Assembly: GCF_018070565.1 (NCBI RefSeq)
Contig: NZ_JAGPXL010000015.1
Coordinates: 1 to 64,000 of the forward strand
Length of the DNA stretch: 64,000 nt
Direction of reading: 5' to 3'
DNA from: Streptomyces sp. B93
Lineage (GTDB): Bacteria > Actinomycetota > Actinomycetes > Streptomycetales > Streptomycetaceae
Below the pieces are notes generated by a model. It was not told the origin of the DNA. It made no database searches and worked only from the letters and a program-made list of their open reading frames with translations. Positions 58,213-64,000 of this stretch are shown one piece after another. Numbering within the stretch: position 1 is the stretch's first letter; each line of letters starts with the position of its first letter. A program made the translations under genes and the position numbers.

Positions 58213-58587
58213 ATGAGTGAGCGAGCTCTTCGCGGCACGCGCCTCGTGGTGACCAGCTACGAGACGGACCGCGGCATCGACCTGGCCCCGCGCCAGGCCG
58301 TGGAGTACGCATGCGAGAAGGGGCACCGCTTCGAGATGCCCTTCTCGGTCGAGGCGGAGATCCCGCCGGAGTGGGAGTGCAAGGTCTGCGGGGCCCAGGC
58401 ACTTCTGGTCGACGGCGACGGTCCGGAGGAGAAGAAGGCCAAGCCTGCGCGTACGCACTGGGACATGCTGATGGAGCGGCGTACCCGCGAGGAACTCGAA
58501 GAGGTCCTCGAGGAGCGCCTCGCCGTCCTGCGGTCCGGTGCGATGAACATTGCGGTGCACCCCAGGGACAGCCGCAAGAGCGCGTAG
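58213..58587 (+). CDS. rbpA: RNA polymerase-binding protein RbpA
   Basis: 124 residues, same as S. coelicolor RbpA (SCO1421). It binds RNA polymerase and group 1/2 sigma factors (HrdB), stabilises open complexes and gives basal rifampicin tolerance. N-terminal tail MSERALRGTRLVVTSYE, a zinc-ribbon-like core with CEKGHRF and CKVCG, the basic linker EEKKAKPARTHWDMLMERR, and the sigma-interaction helix REELEEVLEERLAVLR are visible. Expressed from a SigR promoter and probably others. A perfect 19-bp hairpin ends the transcript. Confidence 0.97.
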   Translation: MSERALRGTRLVVTSYETDRGIDLAPRQAVEYACEKGHRFEMPFSVEAEIPPEWECKVCGAQALLVDGDGPEEKKAKPARTHWDMLMERRTREELEEVLEERLAVLRSGAMNIAVHPRDSRKSA

Positions 58588-58619
58588 CCGAAGGCCACGA
58601 CAGCAAGACCCGAGAAATT

Positions 58620-58660
58620 GCCCGCGGGCGCCGTACACGGTGTGTACGGCGCCCGCGGGC
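58620..58660. terminator. Strong bidirectional terminator between rbpA and fxsA
   Basis: A perfect 19-bp stem (58620-58638 with 58642-58660) and 3-base loop. Flanking AAAT/ATTT bases can lengthen the stem and supply A and T runs for both directions. It separates rbpA from the convergent fxsA. Confidence 0.9.
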
Positions 58661-58676
58661 ATTTCGGGTGCGCCGC

Positions 58677-59237
58677 TCAGCGCTCGATGGGCGGGCGCGG
58701 CTCCTCGGGGCGGTCGGTACGCTCGCGCGGCTCGTCCCGGATGACCTCGCCCTGCACGACCTTGCCGTCGGGGCGGTGCATACGGGCCTGCTGGAAGGCG
58801 TCGCCCAGAGTGCCGGGGCGGGCGGTGCGCAGCCTGCGCTCCAGGGTCCGCTCGGCCCGACGGCTCAGCGCCTTCTGCACCGGCGGGATCAGCAGGACGA
58901 GGCCCACCGCGTCCGAGATCAGCCCGGGCATCATCAGCAGCAGGCCGCCCAGCATCAGCAGGCCGTTGCCGCCACCGCGCGAGGGGGCGGTGCCGCGCTG
59001 CAACGCCTCGTTCAGGTTCTGGAAGGCGCGGCGGCCCGCCCGCTTGATGACCACCGTGCCGCACACCAGCCCGGCGAGCAGGAGCAGGAACACCGTCAGT
59101 CCGCCCGCCGCGTCGGCGACCAGGGTCAGCAGCCAGATCTCCAGCACCAGCCAGGCCGCCACGCCCAACGGCAGGAAGGTGCGCAGCCGGGAGCGGCGCG
59201 GCCGGGCGGGGGTGGGAGTCGAAGCGCCAGTCGTCAT
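58677..59237 (-). CDS. fxsA: FxsA family membrane protein
   Basis: 186 residues. Helices near 23-41 (PLGVAAWLVLEIWLLTLVA), 46-63 and around 100-120 (LLMLGGLLLMMPGLISDAVGLVLLIPP, with the family's MPGLISD motif). In E. coli FxsA overproduction relieves exclusion of phage T7 by the F plasmid; its normal role is unknown. C-terminal tail is charged and rich in Arg/Pro/Glu. Same gene order next to rbpA as in other streptomycetes. ATG at 59237. Confidence 0.92.
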   Translation of the reverse strand: MTTGASTPTPARPRRSRLRTFLPLGVAAWLVLEIWLLTLVADAAGGLTVFLLLLAGLVCGTVVIKRAGRRAFQNLNEALQRGTAPSRGGGNGLLMLGGLLLMMPGLISDAVGLVLLIPPVQKALSRRAERTLERRLRTARPGTLGDAFQQARMHRPDGKVVQGEVIRDEPRERTDRPEEPRPPIER

Positions 59238-59289
59238 GTCTCCAGTGTGCCTGGCCCCGGCTCAGCCCGGGATAAGCCCCCCGCAGCGG

Positions 59290-60081
59290 TCAGTCCCGGC
59301 CGCGCCCGAGCACCCGTCCGACGCGCTCCCCCACGCCCCAGGTGGTGACCCGCCACAGCGCCTCCACGAGGATGTCGCGGCTCATCTTGGAGTCACCGTG
59401 CTCGCGCTCGACGAAGGTGATGGGCACCTCGACCACGTGGTAACCGGCCCTGACGGCCCGGCGGGCGAGGTCGACCTGGAAGCAGTAGCCCTGGGAGGCC
59501 ACCTCGTCGAGGCCGAGGCCCTCCAGTGTCTCGCGGCGGAAGGCGCGGTAGCCGCCGGTGACGTCCCTGATCGGTACGTCCAGCAGCACGCGCGAGTAGA
59601 GGCTGCCGCCGCGCGAGATGAACTCGCGCCCCTTGGGCCAGTTCACCACCCGGCCGCCGGGCACCCAGCGGGAGCCGAGCGCCAGGTCGGCGTTCTTCAG
59701 TGCGGTCAGCAGCCGGGGCAGTTCCTCGGGCTGGTGGGAGCCGTCCGCGTCCATCTCGATGAGGACGCCGAAGCCGTGCTCCAGGCCCCAGCGGAAGCCC
59801 GCGAGATAGGCGGCGCCGAGGCCCTCCTTGCCCTTGCGGTGCAGTACCTGGACGTGGTCGTCACCGGCGGCCAGTTCGTCGGCGAGCTTGCCGGTGCCGT
59901 CGGGGCTGTTGTCGTCGGCGACGAGGACGTGCGCGTCGGGGACGGCCTCCCGTACCCGGGTGACGATCGCCTTGATGTTCTCGGCCTCGTTGTAGGTCGG
60001 AATGATCACCAGAGGCGTGCCGAGCGGACCGAAGCGCCTCCCCCGGTCCTGTGCCGCGAGGGTCTCGTCGCCGTCGTTCAC
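59290..60081 (-). CDS. ppm1: Polyprenol-phosphate mannosyltransferase
   Basis: 263 residues, GT2 family. Transfers mannose from GDP-mannose to polyprenol phosphate, the donor for extracytoplasmic protein O-mannosylation. VIIPTYNEAENI, ADDNSPDGTG, EMDADGSHQPEELP (DxD-type metal site), GSRWVPGG and TGGYRAFRRETLE are typical of DPM1-like enzymes. It lacks the N-acyltransferase part found fused in mycobacteria. In S. coelicolor Ppm1 (SCO1423) is needed for phage phiC31 infection. GTG start 60081. Confidence 0.94.
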   Translation of the reverse strand: MNDGDETLAAQDRGRRFGPLGTPLVIIPTYNEAENIKAIVTRVREAVPDAHVLVADDNSPDGTGKLADELAAGDDHVQVLHRKGKEGLGAAYLAGFRWGLEHGFGVLIEMDADGSHQPEELPRLLTALKNADLALGSRWVPGGRVVNWPKGREFISRGGSLYSRVLLDVPIRDVTGGYRAFRRETLEGLGLDEVASQGYCFQVDLARRAVRAGYHVVEVPITFVEREHGDSKMSRDILVEALWRVTTWGVGERVGRVLGRGRD

Positions 60082-60630
60082 TGCTGCCCCTTCGAGTACG
60101 TCCGCAGGGGTCCACCATAATGGTCGCGGCCTGCGTGGACGTGACGGGACGTTCGTATTCCGGTGTCGATCGTCGCGGAACGGGGTAGGGATCCGTTCTT
60201 TCGGACTCTTTCGCCCGGATGCGGCGGGTACGGCGGATCGGGGCCCGGCGCCCTTCGGGCCGACCTGGGACCCGCTGGCTGCGGATCGACCTGAAGCCGT
60301 TGTCTACTGAACGCGCGGGCCCCACCCCGGTCCCACCTTGCCGGCCGGCCGGAACGTCCCTCGGGCGGCGGGGACGCTGAGCCTGGCACCCAGCGACGGT
60401 GCCCCGGTGCGGTACACCGTCCCTGACCCAGCGGCGCCGCGCCGAGTGCGCGGAGGTTCCCCGGTCGGGCGTCCGATGGTGGACCCGGCCGAACCTACCC
60501 GTCCTCGGCCGCTGCCTGTCAACAGCCGAGGAACCCGCCGGTCCGCCCGCCCGCCGCCGGTCGGCGGCGAGGATCCGCAGGTCGTACGAGGGGTGGCGGG
60601 CGGGGGCGGCCCGAGCGCCGCCCCCGTAGA
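60082..60630. other. Non-coding region upstream of ppm1
   Basis: About 550 bases between two genes on the minus strand. Several ORFs of 70-160 residues on both strands look like GC-rich noise, without ribosome sites. Promoters for ppm1 are expected in the right-to-left direction; I could not mark one with confidence. A GCCGGCCGGCC palindrome lies near 60340. Confidence 0.4.
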
Positions 60631-62235
60631 TCACTCGCCCGGCCGTACGAACACGGTCCGGCCGCCCACCACCGTGCGCAGACAGACGGGCAACTCGGAG
60701 CCGGGAGCGAGATCGGGCAGGCCGGGGGTGCCGGAGCGGGGGTCGGTCGACCAGCGCGCGACCCGGTCGTCGGGGGCCTGCACGACGAGGTCGCCGGTCC
60801 GCCAGACGGCGTAGTCGGCGGGCGCGCCCGGCACCAGCACACCGGCGTCGTCGCGGCCCACCGCGCGCCAGCCGCCGCGGGTGTGGGCGGTGAACGCGGC
60901 CCGCACCGAGACCCGGTGCTCGGGCGTGCGGTGGAAGGCGGCGGCGCGGACCGTGCCCCACGGGTCGAGCGGGGTGACCGGGCTGTCGGAACCGAAGGCC
61001 AGCGGGACCCCGGCCCGCAGCAGCGCGGCGAAGGGGTTCAGGGTGCGGGCCCGTTCGGCGCCCAGCCGCTGGGCGTACATGCCGTCCTCGCCGCCCCACA
61101 GCGCGTCGAAGGCGGGCTGCACGGAGGCGGTCAGGCCCAGCTCGGCGAAGGCGGCGACGGTGTCGGGGGTGAGCATCTCGGCGTGCTCGACGCGGTGCCG
61201 GGCGGCGCGGATCCGGGCCAGGCCGAGCTTCTCGGCGGCGGCGCGCACGCCCTCGACGACCGTGGTGACCGCGGCGTCGCCGATGGCGTGGAACCCTGCC
61301 TGGAGCCCGGCCTCGGTGCAGTCGGCGACATGTCCGGCGACGGCATCCACGTCCAGGTAGGCGATGCCGGTGTGGTCCGCGTCGGCGTAGTGCTGGTGGA
61401 GGCAGGCGGTGTGCGAGCCGAGGGCGCCGTCGACGAACAGGTCCCCGGCCGCGCCTACGGCGCCGAGCTGGCGTGCCCGGTCGATGTCCCGGTCCGCCCA
61501 GTAGCCGACGACGCGGGGGCCGTCCTCCTCGGCGGCCAGCCGCAGCAGCCCGGTGAAGTCGTCCTCGCCGGAGATCTCCGGCCCGGCGCACTCGTGGACC
61601 GTGCCGATGCCGAGCGAGGCGGCGTGCGCGAGGGCGGCGCGCTGGGCCTCGGCGCGCTGGAGCGGGGTGACGGCCGCGAGCGCGGCGGCGCGCACGGTGT
61701 GGTGGTCGTCAGCGGTCAGCGGCCGGTCCTCCCGGGTGACCCGGCCGGGGACCAGGTCCAGCAGGGCCGTGGTGACCACCGCGGAGTGGACGTCGATCCG
61801 GCTGAGGTAGAGGGGCCGTCCACCGGTGGCGGCGTCGAGTTCGGCGCGGGTCGGCGGGCGGCCACCGGGCCAGCGGGCGGCGTCCCAGCCGTGGCCGAGC
61901 AGCACCCGGTCGTCCGGGCGGGCGGCGGCGAACTCCCGGACCAGCCCGAGCGCCGCCTCCAGGCTCGGCGCGCCGGACAGGTCGAGGCCGGTCAGCGCGA
62001 GCCCGGTGGCGGTGGTGTGCACATGGGCGTCCGTGAACGCCGGGGTGACCAGCGCACCGTCCAGGTCGACGACCTCGTCCACCCCGTCCACGAAGGCGTC
62101 GGCGGCCCCTTCGGACCCGACCCAGGCCACCTGCCCCCGCTCGACGACCATGGCGGTGGCGAAGGGATCGGCGGGACTGTGGACCTCTCCACGGCGAAGC
62201 AGAACGGTCCTGACGGGCTCGGTGCGCTCACTCAT
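60631..62235 (-). CDS. Amidohydrolase (YtcJ/amidohydrolase_3 type)
   Basis: 534 residues, TIM-barrel metal-dependent hydrolase of the urease superfamily. DAHVHTT (metal His pair), LGHGWDAARWP, HECAGPE, FHAIGDAAV and RVEHAEML with later metal ligands, then FGSDSPVTPLDPW (final Asp) are present. Family members hydrolyse amides, N-acyl groups or similar bonds; the substrate here is unknown. Start ATG 62235 (MSERTE) was chosen; the frame extends further with a basic, proline-rich stretch that looks non-coding. A conserved neighbour of ppm1 in streptomycetes. Confidence 0.88.
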   Translation of the reverse strand: MSERTEPVRTVLLRRGEVHSPADPFATAMVVERGQVAWVGSEGAADAFVDGVDEVVDLDGALVTPAFTDAHVHTTATGLALTGLDLSGAPSLEAALGLVREFAAARPDDRVLLGHGWDAARWPGGRPPTRAELDAATGGRPLYLSRIDVHSAVVTTALLDLVPGRVTREDRPLTADDHHTVRAAALAAVTPLQRAEAQRAALAHAASLGIGTVHECAGPEISGEDDFTGLLRLAAEEDGPRVVGYWADRDIDRARQLGAVGAAGDLFVDGALGSHTACLHQHYADADHTGIAYLDVDAVAGHVADCTEAGLQAGFHAIGDAAVTTVVEGVRAAAEKLGLARIRAARHRVEHAEMLTPDTVAAFAELGLTASVQPAFDALWGGEDGMYAQRLGAERARTLNPFAALLRAGVPLAFGSDSPVTPLDPWGTVRAAAFHRTPEHRVSVRAAFTAHTRGGWRAVGRDDAGVLVPGAPADYAVWRTGDLVVQAPDDRVARWSTDPRSGTPGLPDLAPGSELPVCLRTVVGGRTVFVRPGE

Positions 62236-62380
62236 GGGCACCAGTCTCACCCGACGCCGGGGGCCCATCGCACGGGGGGCGCCTCCGACGCCGCAAAGGG
62301 GCGCGGTGCTGTGTTCAATCTGCGGCTCCGCCGCGCGGGCGCGACCAACCACAGACCACCCGCACGCGCAGAACGACGAT

Positions 62381-62821
62381 TCAGATCCGCGGCGGCCGCG
62401 CCTCATACGGCGTGGACAGGACCACCGTCGTCCGCGTGGACACCCCGGCCAACGACCGCAACCGGGCCAACAGCTCCTCCAACTCGTGCGGCGTGGCGAC
62501 CCGCACCTTGAGGATGTAGTTCTCGTCGCCCGCGACGCTGTGACACGCCTCGATCTCCGGCACCCCCGCCAGCCGTTCCGCGATGTCGTCCGGCGCGCTG
62601 GGATCGAACGGCTTCACCGAGATGAACGCGGTCAGGGGCAGCCCGACCGCCTCGGGGTCGACCACCGCGGCGTAGCCGCGGATGACGCCACGCTGTTCCA
62701 GCCTGCGCACCCGCTGGTGCACGGCCGACGTGGACAGGCCCGTGGCCTTGCCCAGGTCTGTGTAGCTCATCCGCCCGTCCTTGACGAGCAGCTGCACGAT
62801 CTGACGGTCCAGCTCCTCCAT
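62381..62821 (-). CDS. Lrp/AsnC-family transcriptional regulator
   Basis: 146 residues. N-terminal helix-turn-helix (LDRQIVQLLVKDGRMSYTDLGKATGLSTSAVHQRVRRLEQRGVI) and C-terminal RAM domain (FISVKPF, CHSVAGDENYILKV) that binds an amino acid and forms octamers. It may control the amidohydrolase gene 145 bases downstream or the divergent gene, or act widely. Start ATG 62821; ribosome site weak. Confidence 0.93.
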   Translation of the reverse strand: MEELDRQIVQLLVKDGRMSYTDLGKATGLSTSAVHQRVRRLEQRGVIRGYAAVVDPEAVGLPLTAFISVKPFDPSAPDDIAERLAGVPEIEACHSVAGDENYILKVRVATPHELEELLARLRSLAGVSTRTTVVLSTPYEARPPRI

Positions 62822-63056
62822 GGCGCAAGAACCTACAGTGCGCTTGATCTCCTCGGACACCTCGGCGAAACGGGCCGTGCCGTGCTCAGGGGACAAATGC
62901 GCCGCGCCGGGCACCTGCGGGCGGCATGTGACGAAGACCACACCCCCCGAGCGGGCTCCGTGATGTCCCCGTGATTACCCCGGATGCCGGACGGGAAGTG
63001 CTTGCTGTGGTCGAGGCCGCAGCGCCTTCACGGCCCAGCCCGAGGGGGAGAATCCC

Positions 63057-63494
63057 ATGCAGAGTCTTAAGCGCCCTGGTCGTACCGCACCCAAGCGCCA
63101 GCAGCTGGTCGTCGAGCCCACGCCGGAGGGCGTCGAACCCGACGACTTCGACGCCGACGAACTCGACGCGTACGACACCTTCGAGATGTACCGGGTGATC
63201 TGCCCGGACTGCGCCCAGCCCATCGCCCTGCTCGCGGACGAGGAGGTCCTGCCGGAGCACGCGCTGTGCGCCTCGCCGTGGAACCCGTTCGGCCTCACGG
63301 TCTGCGCCGGTACGGGCCGCCGGGCCACGGACGCCCGTCCCGCCGACGAGTCGGTGGAGCCGCAGGAGCAGGACACCGCGCTGCTGCTGACGCTCCCCCA
63401 GGGCCTGGACTGGCGGATGCAGCCCTTCTCGCACGTCGGCGGACCGGGCTCGCGCCCCATCAGGGTCCCCGCGATGCGCCGGCACGCCGCCTGA
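63057..63494 (+). CDS. Small conserved protein with a CxxC motif
   Basis: 145 residues. Acidic middle (PDDFDADELDAYDTFEMYRV), a CPDC motif followed about 18 residues later by a lone Cys in LCASPW, and a conserved-looking QGLDWRMQPFSHVGGPGSRPIRVPAMRRHAA end. I do not recognise a characterised family. ATG 63057 follows GGGGGAG. Divergent from the Lrp/AsnC gene. Confidence 0.8.
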   Translation: MQSLKRPGRTAPKRQQLVVEPTPEGVEPDDFDADELDAYDTFEMYRVICPDCAQPIALLADEEVLPEHALCASPWNPFGLTVCAGTGRRATDARPADESVEPQEQDTALLLTLPQGLDWRMQPFSHVGGPGSRPIRVPAMRRHAA

Positions 63495-63653
63495 CGCGAC
63501 ACCGCGCAGGCACATCCCCGTAGCGGACACCCCGCGCCATGGCCGTACACCGCCGTGGTGCGGGTCGGGTACGCGTGCGCCGGAGCGGGGCGGGAACTCA
63601 CGGACGATTCCGTGCGCCGGTGACCTGTCCACCCGTGGTCGCGTTGGCCGGGT

Positions 63654-63914
63654 ATGAGTCCCACCCTTTCGGCGACGACGCGGCAGCGCCAGATCTACGT
63701 CCGCCGCCCCGCAGAATCGGTTCCGTCACCCCTTCCGACGGCCCAGCCGCAGCTGTCGGACCCGCCCATCTACCGTGATCTGCTCCGGACCTGGGCAGGC
63801 CACGGCCGCACCCTGCCGGGGCGCCACGACCCGGAGTGGGTGCGGCTCGCGGCGCCCCTGGTGCGGCCGGGACAGTTCAGCGCGTCTCCGGGCCCACGAG
63901 ATGACGGGCGATGA
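63654..63914 (+). CDS. Small hypothetical protein
   Basis: 86 residues. The central part (YVRRPAESVPSPLPTAQPQ, then IYRDLLRTWAGHGRTLPGR and HDPEWVRLAAPLVRPGQF) reads like a real protein, and third positions are G/C-rich. Against this, it lacks a clear ribosome site and its end overlaps by 38 bases the acyl-CoA dehydrogenase gene on the other strand. Treated as likely but unproven. Confidence 0.5.
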   Translation: MSPTLSATTRQRQIYVRRPAESVPSPLPTAQPQLSDPPIYRDLLRTWAGHGRTLPGRHDPEWVRLAAPLVRPGQFSASPGPRDDGR

Positions 63915-64000
63915 CCATCCGCTGGATCTGGTTGGTCCCCTCGACGATCTGGAGCACCTTGGCCTCGCGCATGTAGCGCTCGGCCGGGAAGTCGGCGGTG
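63877..64000 (-). CDS. Acyl-CoA dehydrogenase, C-terminal end only
   Basis: 40 residues visible: the C-terminus, including YMREAKVLQIVEGTNQIQRM, which contains the classic acyl-CoA dehydrogenase end motif EGTNQIQR. The rest of the gene lies beyond the right edge. The enzyme oxidises acyl-CoA to enoyl-CoA with FAD. The stop is at 63877-63879. Confidence 0.95.
   Translation of the reverse strand, partial: TADFPAERYMREAKVLQIVEGTNQIQRMVIARHLVGPETR

Noticed and set aside
60338..60814. 158-codon plus-strand frame upstream of ppm1
   Set aside because: Pro/Arg-rich sequence, half of it antisense to the amidohydrolase gene, no ribosome site.

Overview
The window is chromosomal DNA from a Streptomyces-type actinomycete. 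GC content is very high and third codon positions are almost all G or C. Gene order at both ends matches what I remember of the S. coelicolor SCO1390-SCO1428 region: crr-ptsI, acetoacetyl-CoA synthetase, smeA-sffA, rbpA, fxsA, ppm1. Locus names are from memory and were not looked up.

Left part (1-15.9 kb): an rRNA operon leader points left out of the window. It lies back to back with the PTS genes crr (EIIA-Glc) and ptsI (enzyme I), which carry a DasR operator. Then come a conserved unknown gene, acetoacetyl-CoA synthetase, a GH31 glycosidase, a zinc-ribbon Nudix hydrolase, a secreted VanX-like dipeptidase, a DUF35/thiolase pair, a degenerate EAL-GGDEF protein and glpF-glpK.

Middle part (16-45.5 kb), with the features of an accessory region: (i) a conservon (cvnA-B-C-D, a sensor-like kinase plus Ras-like GTPase module) whose last gene is separated from the others by a full-length ATP-dependent 5-oxoprolinase gene; (ii) a choline/glycine betaine module (choline-oxidase-like GMC enzyme, ABC ATPase, double permease, binding lipoprotein, betaine-aldehyde dehydrogenase) with a perfect Crp-type palindrome upstream; (iii) a three-gene operon for an SMC complex of MukBEF/Wadjet architecture (SMC ATPase of 1548 residues, MukE-like and MukF-like partners) with no JetD/MksG nuclease beside it and altered ATPase motifs, the best candidate for an undescribed system; (iv) a GntR regulator with a perfect 19-bp palindrome, facing an operon for a frameshifted MFS transporter, a DUF1445 protein and PxpABC, the second and unrelated 5-oxoprolinase in the window. 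A D-glutamate to 5-oxoproline to glutamate route fits (iv).

Right part (45.5-64 kb): an SGNH hydrolase with two GT4 glycosyltransferases in overlapping genes, HEAT-repeat and ankyrin proteins, the sporulation pair smeA-sffA (SffA has lost the P-loop lysine), a MocR regulator facing a YczE-type membrane protein with a GDPD phosphodiesterase, an MFS transporter, rbpA with a perfect sigma-R promoter, fxsA, ppm1, an amidohydrolase, an Lrp/AsnC regulator, two small proteins, and the 3' end of an acyl-CoA dehydrogenase cut by the window edge. I saw no tRNA, CRISPR array, insertion sequence, integrase or attachment site.
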